A stretch of DNA of 64,000 bases from an uncultured Alphaproteobacteria bacterium (GCA_946481075.1 CAMLMC010000001.1:1116001-1180000), one strand, 5' to 3'; counted from the first letter of the stretch, positions 38,354-46,473 are shown. Numbers and translations: made by a program. The notes: generated by a model from the letters alone, not told the origin.

Positions 38354-40475
38354 ATTTACAGCCCTTGGGCTAGGTTGCGCCGCGCTGCTCCTTGGTGCGG
38401 CGACGCTGATCTGCCTGAGGCCCGTTGGTGGTTCTTTTTCTTCTATCACTTCGGACTCCCGCAATATCACGGTGAGCGACCGTCACGGGACACCGCTTTC
38501 CATCACCTATCAAACGGATTGGAACAGCGCGGATACCTATCCGCTCTATCAAATCCCGCCATTCCTGAAAGACGCGTTTGTCTTTTCGGAAGACAGGAAT
38601 TTTTTCAATCATGGCGGCGTTGACTGGCGCGCCCGCATCCATGCGGTCTATCAAAATATCCGTGCCGAAAAAACGGTGCGCGGGGCCAGCACGATCACCG
38701 AACAGGTCGTGCGGATGATCAACCCGCGCCCCCGCACTCTCTGGTCCAAATGGCTGGAGGGGATAGAAGCGGCCCTGCTGGAACGGAATACATCAAAGGC
38801 CGCGATTCTTGAATTCTATCTCAATCAGGTCCCGTATGCCGCCCACCGCCGCGGCGTGGCACAGGCCTCGCGCTATTATTTCAACCGCAGCCTAGAGACA
38901 TTAAGCCAAAAGGAAATGCTCGCGCTCGTCATTCTTGCCCGCGCCCCTTCGGCGTATGATCTATACCATCATCCGGACAGGTTGGAATCGTCGCTAAACC
39001 GCCTCGCCGCACAAATGAATATCGAAGACGATCTATCGCGCCAGACCTTAACCACCGCTCCTCCGTCCTTGCCCGTCGATGCGCGTCATTTTGCCCGGTT
39101 TGTCTCGCTCCAAGGTCCATATGCCACCACACGCACGACACTCGACGCCGCCCTTCAATCACAGGTGCAATCGGTTATCGACGGACGCTTGCAAAAATTA
39201 TCTTCCCGCAATGTCGCCAATGCCGGCGCGCTGGTCATCGATCATGAAACCGGACAAATCCTCGCCTGGGTCGTCGGCGGGGCATCCGGTGGGGACACAA
39301 AGGGCGGCGAAATCGACACGGTGACAACGCCGCGTCAACCGGGCTCCACCCTGAAACCTTTCCTTTATGCGATGGCGCTCGAAAAAGGCTGGACGGCCGC
39401 CACCATTTTGAATGACGCCCCGATTGCCGAAGCGATCGGTTCCGGCCTTCACCGTTTCCGCAATTACAGCAACACGCACTACGGACCGCTTACGCTGCGC
39501 GAAGCGCTCGGCAATTCGCTCAATATTCCGGCCATCCTGACCATTCACCATGTCGGTGTAGACCCGTTTTTGCGCCGCCTGCACGATCTGGGTTTCGATA
39601 GTTTGACGCGCGGCGCGCAGATTTATGATGAAGGCCTTGCGCTCGGCAATGGCGAAGTTACACTGCTTGAACTCACCCGCGCCTACGCGGCGCTTGCGCG
39701 GCGCGGTGAATATCGCGCCCCCACCTTTTCCCTGCATGATAACGCACCAAAAGAATCGCGTGTTGTCTATTCACCGGAAATCTCATCCATCATCGGCCAT
39801 ATATTATCGGATCCGCATGCCCGCGCGCTTGAATTCGGACGCGGGTCTCTTTTGAACATGCCCGTCCGCACGGCGGCAAAAACTGGCACCTCCACCGATT
39901 ACCGGGATGCATGGGCGATGGGTTATAATGACCGCTATACGGTTGGCATATGGATGGGAAATCTTGACCGTACCCCGATGAAGGAGGTAACGGGCTCCAC
40001 CGGACCGGCCCTTGCCTTGCGCAGTATCTTCCAGATACTCAATAAAAACCGCGAAACGAAGGATTTGTATCTCAGTCCCCAGCTCGTTTCACGCGATGTC
40101 TGCGCTCGGCCTGCAAATGAAGACGGAATTTGCCCGATGCGCAGCGAATGGTTCATCGCGGATCAGAACATCGCAACCCCGCCGGAAAAAACGGGCGCTG
40201 TGAAACGGATTGAATTGGTCCGCCCTACAAACGGGTTGATGATCGCCTATGATCCGCGCATTCCCGCAAGCCATCAGAAATTCCGGTTCGAACTTGCGGG
40301 GCTTACGGACACACAAACGGCCTTGTGGACATTGAACGGGCAACCGCTCTCAGGCGGGGAAAACGGCACCTATTTGTGGCCCGTCCGCAAGGGCCGGTTC
40401 GAACTGGCCGTAACTATTCGCAACATGAACGGCGCACCGGAATCTTTGGTTCCCGTCAAATTCACCGTGAAATAA
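38334..40475 (+). CDS. pbpC: Penicillin-binding protein 1C
   Basis: The 713-residue bifunctional murein synthase has an N-terminal membrane anchor (TALGLGCAALLLGAATLICL), a glycosyltransferase domain (FVFSEDRNFFNHGGVDWRAR, RGASTITEQVVRM), a transpeptidase domain (Ser338 in QPGSTLKPF, KTG in AAKTGTSTDYRDAW) and the C-terminal BiPBP_C domain (about 620-710). The start is TTG 38334, inside the A2M coding end, with AAAGGA 7 bases before it; there is no nearby ATG. Overlap and rare start imply coupling to A2M, which is thought to guard the wall at sites where PBP1C repairs it. Confidence 0.93.
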   Translation: MLKKAVKFTALGLGCAALLLGAATLICLRPVGGSFSSITSDSRNITVSDRHGTPLSITYQTDWNSADTYPLYQIPPFLKDAFVFSEDRNFFNHGGVDWRARIHAVYQNIRAEKTVRGASTITEQVVRMINPRPRTLWSKWLEGIEAALLERNTSKAAILEFYLNQVPYAAHRRGVAQASRYYFNRSLETLSQKEMLALVILARAPSAYDLYHHPDRLESSLNRLAAQMNIEDDLSRQTLTTAPPSLPVDARHFARFVSLQGPYATTRTTLDAALQSQVQSVIDGRLQKLSSRNVANAGALVIDHETGQILAWVVGGASGGDTKGGEIDTVTTPRQPGSTLKPFLYAMALEKGWTAATILNDAPIAEAIGSGLHRFRNYSNTHYGPLTLREALGNSLNIPAILTIHHVGVDPFLRRLHDLGFDSLTRGAQIYDEGLALGNGEVTLLELTRAYAALARRGEYRAPTFSLHDNAPKESRVVYSPEISSIIGHILSDPHARALEFGRGSLLNMPVRTAAKTGTSTDYRDAWAMGYNDRYTVGIWMGNLDRTPMKEVTGSTGPALALRSIFQILNKNRETKDLYLSPQLVSRDVCARPANEDGICPMRSEWFIADQNIATPPEKTGAVKRIELVRPTNGLMIAYDPRIPASHQKFRFELAGLTDTQTALWTLNGQPLSGGENGTYLWPVRKGRFELAVTIRNMNGAPESLVPVKFTVK

Positions 40476-40569
40476 CCAAATATTTGCTGCATATGCGAAA
40501 AACCCTTTATTTCCGCGGCATCACGGGCTAAAAAGGGACGTATTTTTAATGACATAGTAGTGGAACAAC

Positions 40570-42066
40570 ATGACGCAAATTATCCCCAACACGGAATCCT
40601 ATGAACGCGATGTTTTGATCGACCCGCACGGGTTTCGTGAATATGACGCGCGCTGGCTTCACCCCGAACAATTGAACCTGCGCGGTGCGCAACGTCTTGG
40701 CGCCGCCATCGGCACGCTGATCCATGAAATGGGCAAAGGTCCGAATGTCGTTGTCGGCCATGACTACCGTTCCTACAGCGCCTCTATCAAACACGCGCTG
40801 GTGATCGGACTGATCGAGGCGGGATGTCATGTGAAAGATATCGGCCTTGCGCTCTCCCCCGTTGCCTATTTTTCCCAATTCGAACTGGATTGCCCTTCGG
40901 TGGCGATGGTCACCGCCTCCCACAATGAAAACGGCTGGACCGGTGTAAAAATCGGGGCGGAACGCCCTCTCACTTTCGGCCCCGAACTGATGGGCCGCCT
41001 GAAAGATATCGCAATCAACAATGAAGTCGTCGCACGTGCGGGCGGTTCGTATGAATATATTGCCGATATCAAGGGCCGCTATCTCAAAGACCTGACGAAG
41101 GATGGCGCGATCAAACGCAAATTGAAGGTTGTCGCCGCCTGCGGTAACGGCACGGCGGGGGCTTTTGCGCCCGATGCCCTGCGGGCGATCGGTTGTGAGG
41201 TTATCGAAATGGACTGCAACCTCGATTACACCTTCCCGCGTTATAATCCCAATCCCGAAGATCTTGAGATGCTGCATGCGATTGCGGCAAAGGTCAAGGA
41301 AACCGGCGCGGATGTTGGTTTCGGATTCGATGGCGATGGCGATCGTTGCGGCGTGATTGACAACACAGGCGATGAGATATTCGCCGATAAAATCGGTGTT
41401 ATCCTCTCCCGCTATCTCGCCACGATCTACAAAAATCCGACATTCGTTGCGGATGTGAAATCCACCGGTCTTTACAACACCGATCCGGTTCTGCAGCAAC
41501 TCGGGGCAAAAACCGACTACTGGAAAACAGGCCATTCCTATATCAAACGGCGGGTCCATGAACTCGGCGCGCTGGCTGGCTTTGAAAAATCCGGTCACTT
41601 CTTCTTCAATGCGCCGATAGGCCGTGGCTATGACGACGGCGTGATGACGGCCATCACCATTTGCCGCATGCTGGACGCCCGTCCCGATGCTTCGATGGAA
41701 GATCTGAAGAACGAATTGCCGAAAACATGGGGATCGCCGACCATGGCTCCTTTCTGCCCGGATGCGCGCAAATATGACGTGGTAGAGCAAGTCATCCGCA
41801 TCTTTCAGGACAAGGCCGCCAAGGGTGAAAAAATTCTGGGGCAATCCATCCGTGATGTTGTCACCGTTAATGGTGTGCGCGTCACGCTCGAAGACGGGAC
41901 ATGGGGCCTTATCCGCGCCTCCAGCAACAAGCCATCCCTTGTCGTTGTGGTCGAAAGCCCGGCTTCCGAACAACGCATGCATGATATGTTCGATGCCGTG
42001 AACGAAGTGCTCGCGCAATTCCCGGATGTCGGTGAATACGACCAGAAAATGAAAAAATCCGCGTAA
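40570..42066 (+). CDS. Phosphomannomutase/phosphoglucomutase
   Basis: The 498-residue alpha-D-phosphohexomutase has the active-site serine loop VTASHNENGWTGVK (Ser117), the metal loop FDGDGDRCG (Asp254-Arg259), the sugar-binding loop EKSGHFFF, and a C-terminal phosphate-binding part (IRASSNKPSLVVVVES). It interconverts the 1- and 6-phosphates of mannose or glucose in the cytoplasm for LPS, capsule or glycan precursor synthesis. The serine loop and length fit the AlgC/ManB group. It is transcribed alone after pbpC and followed by a strong terminator. Confidence 0.92.
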   Translation: MTQIIPNTESYERDVLIDPHGFREYDARWLHPEQLNLRGAQRLGAAIGTLIHEMGKGPNVVVGHDYRSYSASIKHALVIGLIEAGCHVKDIGLALSPVAYFSQFELDCPSVAMVTASHNENGWTGVKIGAERPLTFGPELMGRLKDIAINNEVVARAGGSYEYIADIKGRYLKDLTKDGAIKRKLKVVAACGNGTAGAFAPDALRAIGCEVIEMDCNLDYTFPRYNPNPEDLEMLHAIAAKVKETGADVGFGFDGDGDRCGVIDNTGDEIFADKIGVILSRYLATIYKNPTFVADVKSTGLYNTDPVLQQLGAKTDYWKTGHSYIKRRVHELGALAGFEKSGHFFFNAPIGRGYDDGVMTAITICRMLDARPDASMEDLKNELPKTWGSPTMAPFCPDARKYDVVEQVIRIFQDKAAKGEKILGQSIRDVVTVNGVRVTLEDGTWGLIRASSNKPSLVVVVESPASEQRMHDMFDAVNEVLAQFPDVGEYDQKMKKSA

Positions 42067-42077
42067 AGTTTGCAATA

Positions 42078-42107
42078 AAAAAGCCCCGGTCATCACCGGG
42101 GCTTTTT
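42078..42107 (+). terminator. Rho-independent terminator
   Basis: The stem AAAAAGCCCCGGT/ACCGGGGCTTTTT with a 4-base loop is followed by a T-rich tail. It ends the phosphohexomutase gene and, on the other strand, the glycine-zipper lipoprotein gene. Confidence 0.9.
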
Positions 42108-42121
42108 ATTTTTTATAAATT

Positions 42122-42358
42122 CTATTTATCCAGATTGACGGTGTCTTTGTCGGTCAAACCGCCGACTGCCGCACCGGCGGCACCGCCGAGCAAGGCCCCG
42201 CCTGCGATGCTTCCACCTGTGGCGGCACCCATCAAGGCACCGGCACCGGCGCCGACACCGGCACCACTCAGGGCGCGTTCACCGCGTGTGTTGCCACAAC
42301 CGGCCAGTGTCAGGGCAGAAATAACTGCGATCATCATCATTACGTTGGCTTTTTTCAT
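42122..42358 (-). CDS. Glycine-zipper lipoprotein
   Basis: The start at 42358 (MKKANVMMMIAVISALTLAG) has GGAGGA 7 bases before it. The 78-residue protein has lipobox LAGC followed by Gly-rich GxxxG zipper repeats (GAGVGAGAGALMGAATGGSI, then AGGALLGGAAGAAVGGL) and a short acidic tail. This is the OmpA-like/YMGG glycine-zipper class; members associate with the outer membrane in envelope stress. It follows the 42392-42619 gene with 33 bases between, probably as one transcript from the EcfG-type promoter at 42656-42680. Confidence 0.85.
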   Translation of the reverse strand: MKKANVMMMIAVISALTLAGCGNTRGERALSGAGVGAGAGALMGAATGGSIAGGALLGGAAGAAVGGLTDKDTVNLDK

Positions 42359-42391
42359 TTTTATGTCCTCCATCTCAAGTAAATTGTAAAA

Positions 42392-42619
42392 TTAATGAAT
42401 CATGCCGTTATAGTCGGCAAAATCGTTATCGAACTGGTGATGAATGGCTCCTGCCGCATATTGGTGCGGCACTTGCAAAGCATCGGATACAACATCGATC
42501 ATGATGTCTTCCAGTCCGGCTACTTGCGGCAATTCATCCCCTTGCGGGTTGCCACAACATACGGACATAAGGTCTTCCATCATGGTGACATCCTGAACCC
42601 TTATATGGCGTTTCATCAT
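42392..42619 (-). CDS. 75-residue acidic protein of unknown function, stress-promoter controlled
   Basis: AGGAG sits before the ATG (MMKRHIRVQDVTMMEDLMSV). The protein has a Cys pair (SVCCGN), a central acidic helix (LEDIMIDVVSDALQV) and a His-rich C-end (AAGAIHHQFDN). It has no signal or membrane segment and matches no family recognised here. A candidate EcfG-type promoter lies about 40 bases upstream. Cys and His together could bind metal; that is speculation. Confidence 0.7.
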   Translation of the reverse strand: MMKRHIRVQDVTMMEDLMSVCCGNPQGDELPQVAGLEDIMIDVVSDALQVPHQYAAGAIHHQFDNDFADYNGMIH

Positions 42620-42655
42620 TCATCTCCTGGTCATTTCAACAACTTCATATATGCA

Positions 42656-42680
42656 AACCGCTGTAAAAATCGAAAGTTCC
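42656..42680 (-). promoter_or_regulatory. Candidate EcfG-type stress promoter (for the 42392-42619 gene)
   Basis: On the minus strand GGAAC (42680-42676) is followed after 16 bases by GGTTTG (from 42659). It lies about 37 bases before the start codon and matches the alphaproteobacterial EcfG consensus GGAAC-N16/17-NGTT. Confidence 0.7.
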
Positions 42681-42704
42681 TGTAAAAAACGACATTCAAA
42701 AGCA

Positions 42705-42734
42705 AAAACACCCCGCTATCAAACGGGGTGTTTT
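42705..42734 (-). terminator. Terminator after the PRC-barrel gene
   Basis: The 11-bp stem AAAACACCCCG/CGGGGTGTTTT with an 8-base loop has a T run on the minus strand. It sits 20 bases downstream of the PRC-barrel stop. Confidence 0.85.
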
Positions 42735-42753
42735 CATCAATTTTTTTATAATT

Positions 42754-43587
42754 TTAATTGGATTGCGTTTGTTCTTTGTGAACCTTGAATTGCGCCGATT
42801 GCTGGGCATTCAATTTGACCGAGTAATCGTCACCCGCTTGGGCCAGCTGCAATGCTTCAAGATTCAGGGCCGCTTTGTCGCCGCCAAGCCCCAGAATTTT
42901 GTCAAAACCGACGATCAGATATTCGGCATCATCGCCATCGAAAGAAACCGTTTCGACATCGCCGATCTTTTTGCCATCGGCACCAATCACATCTGCGCCG
43001 ATCAATTTGGACACGCTGAATTCACCCGCGGCAAGCCCGGACTCTTCGAACGGTTTTGCGGCCTTCACCGATTGCTCGCTCAACTTCACGACGACATCCT
43101 TGTCGCGGTCGAATCCTTCCACAACGTCATAATCGAATGCGGCCAGCTTGCTGCCAAGTCCCAAAAGACCGCCATCTTCGATAATAACCCATTTGGCGTC
43201 ACCTTCCGCATCGATGATGATGTCATGAATTTTCCCGACATCCTTACCGGCTGCGTTGTGGACGGATGTGCCGATCAACGCTTCGGCCGTGCTGCTTTTC
43301 GCAACGGTTACCGAAGATGTCAGCTCCAGATTCTTGTCATCGTTAAAATATGCCTTCACATCGCTATAGGCATTTTTCGCGGCGGCCTCTGTTTTGCTCG
43401 CGGCATTGGAAATAACATTGCCTGTCTTTTCCGCGGCGTTTCCTATGACATTACCGGCTTTATCGAGGCCTGTTTCAACTTTGGCTTCGGCATTGGTTTC
43501 GGCTTTTACACCAGTTTCGGCGGCAAGCGCAGGAACAGCGGCCATTACGGCCAAAAGCGATGCGCCCATAAGAATTGTTTTTTTCAT
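42754..43587 (-). CDS. PRC-barrel domain periplasmic protein
   Basis: The start at 43587 (MKKTILMGASLLAVMAAVPA, signal with cut after ALA) has AGGAGA 10 bases upstream. The 277-residue protein has an amphipathic repeat zone (about 25-90, KTGNVISNAASKTEAAAKNA and similar). Two PRC-barrel-like domains follow at about 105-180 (LIGTSVHNAAGKDVGKIHDI) and 185-255 (LIGADVIGADGKKIGDVETV). PRC barrels bind other proteins or small ligands; exported ones are common in general stress regulons. It has its own candidate EcfG-type promoter 40 bases upstream and its own terminator. Confidence 0.88.
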   Translation of the reverse strand: MKKTILMGASLLAVMAAVPALAAETGVKAETNAEAKVETGLDKAGNVIGNAAEKTGNVISNAASKTEAAAKNAYSDVKAYFNDDKNLELTSSVTVAKSSTAEALIGTSVHNAAGKDVGKIHDIIIDAEGDAKWVIIEDGGLLGLGSKLAAFDYDVVEGFDRDKDVVVKLSEQSVKAAKPFEESGLAAGEFSVSKLIGADVIGADGKKIGDVETVSFDGDDAEYLIVGFDKILGLGGDKAALNLEALQLAQAGDDYSVKLNAQQSAQFKVHKEQTQSN

Positions 43588-43626
43588 GATCTCGTATCTC
43601 CTGATCTGGGGTTGGAATGCCGAACA

Positions 43627-43651
43627 AACGCCCAAACGCGAAAGCGGTTCC
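43627..43651 (-). promoter_or_regulatory. Candidate EcfG-type stress promoter (PRC-barrel gene)
   Basis: Minus strand GGAAC (43651-43647), 16-base spacer, then CGTTTG (from 43630), a full match to the EcfG consensus. The start codon lies about 40 bases downstream. Confidence 0.8.
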
Positions 43652-43672
43652 TCGAAAGGGCAAAATAAAGAC

Positions 43673-43691
43673 GGCCGGTTTTTACCGGCCG
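43673..43691 (-). terminator. Hairpin, probable terminator
   Basis: GGCCGG-TTTTTA-CCGGCC forms a GC-rich stem after the 59-residue membrane protein gene; the minus-strand tail is only moderately T-rich (TCTTTATTTT). Confidence 0.55.
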
Positions 43692-43717
43692 CCTGAATAT
43701 AACTAGGTTATAAAAAC

Positions 43718-43897
43718 TTAATTCTTGCTTGTTGTGGCATCGTCGATTTCATCGCCGATCTCTTCAACGCCTTCGCTGACGCCTTCTGTGATCTGCTCAA
43801 CAGGTGATTTCTGATCTTCCTGATATTGCACGACCAGAACACCGAAAATACCGACCAAAATTAGTGCGATAATAACCAAAAGCCCTTTGTTATTCAT
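43718..43897 (-). CDS. 59-residue single-span membrane protein
   Basis: AAGGAG precedes the ATG by 7 bases. The sequence is an N-terminal membrane segment (NNKGLLVIIALILVGIFGVL) followed by an acidic tail with SEGVEEIGDEIDD. No named family is recognised; it resembles small stress-induced envelope proteins. It starts 29 bases after the entericidin-like gene and shares its transcript. Confidence 0.75.
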   Translation of the reverse strand: MNNKGLLVIIALILVGIFGVLVVQYQEDQKSPVEQITEGVSEGVEEIGDEIDDATTSKN

Positions 43898-43926
43898 GAC
43901 ATATCTCCTTGTTGCACTCTTATGAA

Positions 43927-44070
43927 TTAATGTTTTGGCGGTACGTTGCTTTGTACGGCCTCGCCGGCATTTTCGATGTCCTCACCTGCCCCGTGAATCG
44001 TATTCTGGCAGGCACCAAGGGCACCAATGGTCGTGAGGGCACAAATCGCCATAATCAAATGTTTCTTCAT
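43927..44070 (-). CDS. Entericidin-like lipoprotein
   Basis: This 47-residue protein starts MKKHLIMAICALTTIGALGA with lipobox LGAC, followed by QNTIHGAGEDIENAGEAVQ. That tail matches the entericidin A/B pattern (NTxxGxGxDIxxxGxAI). Entericidins are small stationary-phase and stress lipoproteins of the cell envelope. The RBS GAGAAGGA lies before the ATG. A less perfect EcfG-type promoter lies about 50 bases upstream. Confidence 0.85.
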   Translation of the reverse strand: MKKHLIMAICALTTIGALGACQNTIHGAGEDIENAGEAVQSNVPPKH

Positions 44071-44119
44071 AGTATTTTCCTTCTCCTAATTTATCGGCTT
44101 TACGTTTGCCGCTTGTACC

Positions 44120-44144
44120 AATGCTTACCGCAACGAACGGTTCC
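44120..44144 (-). promoter_or_regulatory. Candidate EcfG-type promoter (entericidin gene), imperfect -10
   Basis: Minus strand GGAAC (44144-44140), 16 bases, then CATTGG (from 44123). The -35 is exact and the spacing is right; the -10 has A in place of the first G of CGTT. Confidence 0.5.
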
Positions 44145-44160
44145 ATAAGAACAATCAAAT

Positions 44161-44631
44161 TTAATGATAATGGCCATCGCCCTCATGTTCGCCCATATCA
44201 CCCAGCTTGTCTCCGGCTGCAAACCCCGCAAGTGCGGCAATCAGCATGGCCAGTTTCGGGTTGTCGCGGATCGGCTCTTCCAGTCCGCCCATGACGGATT
44301 GCAAGGCGTTCTCGATATTGCCGATCAAACCTTCCGGCTTCGGTGCCGCTTTCTGGAAGACGCCTTTGCGGAGCATATGGCCGAATACAGCCACCCCCGC
44401 CGCAATGACAACAAGCGCGCCACCGACTATCGATGCCGACACGGATGTCACATACATGGTGTTCAACCAGACATAAGTAGCAACCGAGAAATAGACGAGC
44501 GCGAGAAACCCGATACCGCCGGCCAGGACAAAAAATCCCAGCCAGGCGGAACCGCGTTTAACACCGCGCGCAGCGGAATGGGTGATAAGCCCGTTGATCA
44601 AGACTTGCTTCAAGATCGGGTTTATATTCAT
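44161..44631 (-). CDS. YqjE/holin-like small membrane protein
   Basis: The 156-residue protein has two hydrophobic segments (about 30-55 WLGFFVLAGGIGFLALVYFS and 62-88 ASIVGGALVVIAAGVAVFG) and a His/Gly/Asp-rich C-end. A weaker hydrophobic stretch (PKLAMLIAALAGFAAGDKLG) precedes the end. With the DUF883 gene immediately upstream (2 bases between) it forms the known YqjD-YqjE type pair, in which YqjD ties ribosomes to the membrane in stationary phase. The family call is by layout and context. Confidence 0.75.
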   Translation of the reverse strand: MNINPILKQVLINGLITHSAARGVKRGSAWLGFFVLAGGIGFLALVYFSVATYVWLNTMYVTSVSASIVGGALVVIAAGVAVFGHMLRKGVFQKAAPKPEGLIGNIENALQSVMGGLEEPIRDNPKLAMLIAALAGFAAGDKLGDMGEHEGDGHYH

Positions 44632-44633
44632 GG

Positions 44634-44954
44634 TTAGCTCCGGCGGCCGAACAACATGCTCGCCACGACCCCGCCGATAAAGGCAACGGCCAGCGATTGG
44701 CCGGGATTGTTGCGAACATAGGTTTCAACTTCGCCGTAATAGTCGCGTGCGGCAGTCTTGCCTTGTGCATAAAATTTCTTGGCCTTTTCTTCGGCAACCG
44801 CGATTTGTTCTTTTCCGCTTTCCTTGGAATGACGGATCAGGCGGGCCGCATCGTCGCGCAGGGCGCTGAGGTCCTCTTTAATGGCGTTTACATCGGATTG
44901 GGCTTTGAGGTTTGCCACTTCTTTTGTGGCCGTACGAAGATTTTCTTGAGGCAT
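44634..44954 (-). CDS. DUF883/ElaB-YqjD family membrane-anchored protein
   Basis: The 106-residue protein is a long charged helix (about 10-80, with SDVNAIKEDLSALRDDAARL) ending in a C-terminal membrane anchor with a GxxG motif and basic tail (NNPGQSLAVAFIGGVVASML, then FGRRS). This is the ElaB/YqjD layout; those proteins anchor to the inner membrane, bind ribosomes and are made in stationary phase or stress. A candidate EcfG-type promoter lies about 40 bases upstream. Confidence 0.88.
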   Translation of the reverse strand: MPQENLRTATKEVANLKAQSDVNAIKEDLSALRDDAARLIRHSKESGKEQIAVAEEKAKKFYAQGKTAARDYYGEVETYVRNNPGQSLAVAFIGGVVASMLFGRRS

Positions 44955-44990
44955 TTGTATTCTCCTGGTTGGTGGATGTCTTGCTCAACC

Positions 44991-45015
44991 AACCAGAAGC
45001 GGCAAAAAAGGTTCC
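44991..45015 (-). promoter_or_regulatory. Candidate EcfG-type stress promoter (DUF883-YqjE unit)
   Basis: Minus strand GGAAC (45015-45011), 16 bases, then GGTTGG (from 44994). It overlaps the end region of the next gene upstream (45019-45747) and lies 37 bases before the DUF883 start. Confidence 0.7.
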
Positions 45016-45018
45016 TAA

Positions 45019-45747
45019 TCAGGGATTCTTTATAACTCCGCAGAACATATAGCCCGCTCCGCGAACGGTTTTAATAAATTGCGGGTCCTTGGGGTCATCG
45101 CCGATTTTCTTGCGGATACGTCCGATCTGGATATCGACGGCACGGTCGAAAGAATCATAATCGCTCTCACGGGTTAATTCGAAAAGGCGTTCGCGGGACA
45201 ATACCTTGTTCGGCGCATCGACCAACGCTTCGAGCAATTTATATTCCCCGGTCGTCAAATCGGCGGAAACATCGTTCTTGTCGAACAATTGGAACCGTGC
45301 CTTGTCCAGAACCCAGTCGCCGAATTCGACTTTGTCTTTTTCTGGCTTGGCCTCTATCGACATGCTGGCAGGCACATCTTCGGCCCGGCGAAGAACGGCC
45401 TTGATTCGCGCGGATAATTCACGCATTTCAAAAGGCTTCGTCATGTAATCGTCGGCACCCATTTCAAGACAGACGATTTTTTCGGTGGTGTCGCTTTTTC
45501 CGCTAACAACAATGACAGGGATTTTTTTCATACCGCGCAGCTGGGAAAGGATGCTGATTCCATCCATATCCGGCAAAACAAGATCCAGTAGAATGATATT
45601 CGGTGTGGAATCTTGCAAAAGATCCATCAATTGCTGGCCGCTTGTCGCGCTCAGTGTCTGATATCCTTCGCCCTCCAGATAATGGGTGACAACGGTTTGC
45701 AGGCCCGCATCGTCGTCTACGCTTAGAATAGTGGCTTTCTGGGGCAT
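45019..45747 (-). CDS. OmpR-family response regulator
   Basis: The 242-residue protein has a REC domain (acidic VDDD at 10-13, phospho-acceptor Asp55 in LLDLVLPDMDG, Lys in YMTKPFEM) and a winged-helix DNA-binding domain (about 145-240, with LTTGEYKLLEALV, SRERLFELT and VDIQIGRIRKKIGDD). It activates or represses transcription by phosphorylation. No cognate kinase is adjacent; the nearest is the CHASE3 hybrid kinase at 46589-48820. A strong EcfG-type promoter on the same strand lies 114 bases upstream, so the regulator seems to be part of the stress regulon. Confidence 0.93.
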   Translation of the reverse strand: MPQKATILSVDDDAGLQTVVTHYLEGEGYQTLSATSGQQLMDLLQDSTPNIILLDLVLPDMDGISILSQLRGMKKIPVIVVSGKSDTTEKIVCLEMGADDYMTKPFEMRELSARIKAVLRRAEDVPASMSIEAKPEKDKVEFGDWVLDKARFQLFDKNDVSADLTTGEYKLLEALVDAPNKVLSRERLFELTRESDYDSFDRAVDIQIGRIRKKIGDDPKDPQFIKTVRGAGYMFCGVIKNP

Positions 45748-45860
45748 TCTTTCGGTTTCCTGTCTTTTTCATGAGATTATGAAAAATTCTATTTAAAATC
45801 AGGGTATTATATAAATACTTTGTTTCAGAAAAGATACAAAGTTTTTCGCAATCGAAACAC

Positions 45861-45885
45861 AACGGACAAAGAGCCGTTACGTTCC
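45861..45885 (-). promoter_or_regulatory. Candidate EcfG-type stress promoter (OmpR-type regulator)
   Basis: Minus strand GGAAC (45885-45881), 16 bases, then CGTTGT (from 45864), a full consensus match. It leaves a leader of about 105 bases before the regulator start and is placed back-to-back with the ECF sigma gene. Confidence 0.72.
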
Positions 45886-45936
45886 TCCCCTAATCTAAAA
45901 ATCATCAAGACATCACGAACCGAAGAGGAGCATAAA

Positions 45937-46473
45937 ATGTTTGCCCAATCCGAACTGATCAACGAAATGCCGAAACTGCGTAAATTTGCATATAAACTGA
46001 CACGTAATACGGCAGAGGCGGACGATCTGGTGCAATCCACTTTGTTGCGCGCTCTTGAAAAGAATAGTTATTTCGAAACAGGCACAGACCTGTTCCGCTG
46101 GACGTCTAAGATTATGTACAACCTTTTCGTCACGGATTACCGTCGCAAGACAAAATTCGAAACGCAATACGACCCCGAAAGCTACATCGAAAACCGCGCT
46201 GTCGAAGCCGACCAGCAAGTGAAGATGGAATTAAAAGCCGTGGGCGCCGCCATGCAAAAAATGTCCGATGAACACAAGGAAATTCTGGTCATGGTCTGCG
46301 TCAAGGGCCTGCAATATCAGGAAGTGGCCGATATGCTGCACATCCCCGTAGGCACCGTGCGCTCCCGTCTTTCCCGTGCCCGGAGCCAGTTGCAATCGCT
46401 GATGGAGGGGCCCGAGACACCGGCAATCCCCTACACACCAGAGCAGGATGCATTGACGCGGATGGCCGCTTGA
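45937..46473 (+). CDS. ECF sigma factor, EcfG-like
   Basis: The start is ATG 45937 (MFAQSELINEMPKLRKFAYK) with GAGGAG 6 bases upstream. The 178-residue protein has sigma region 2 (LRKFAYKLTRNTAEADDLVQ through TDLFRWTSKIMYNLFVTDYR) and region 4 (EILVMVCVKGLQYQEVADML then HIPVGTVRSRLSRARSQL). Size and wording fit the EcfG/general-stress group of alphaproteobacteria, but no PhyR or NepR gene is present here, so the subgroup is inferred, mainly from the many GGAAC/GTT promoters around it. A good terminator follows. Confidence 0.85.
   Translation: MFAQSELINEMPKLRKFAYKLTRNTAEADDLVQSTLLRALEKNSYFETGTDLFRWTSKIMYNLFVTDYRRKTKFETQYDPESYIENRAVEADQQVKMELKAVGAAMQKMSDEHKEILVMVCVKGLQYQEVADMLHIPVGTVRSRLSRARSQLQSLMEGPETPAIPYTPEQDALTRMAA

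Noticed and set aside
40546..42096. A 516-codon open frame on the minus strand over the phosphohexomutase gene
   Set aside because: It is antisense to a clear, motif-bearing mutase gene. Its protein has no family wording and no RBS; it is open only because of codon bias.
44164..44637. Plus-strand frame of 157 codons opposite the YqjE-like gene
   Set aside because: The minus strand has the hydrophobic segments and the right operon neighbours; the plus frame has neither.
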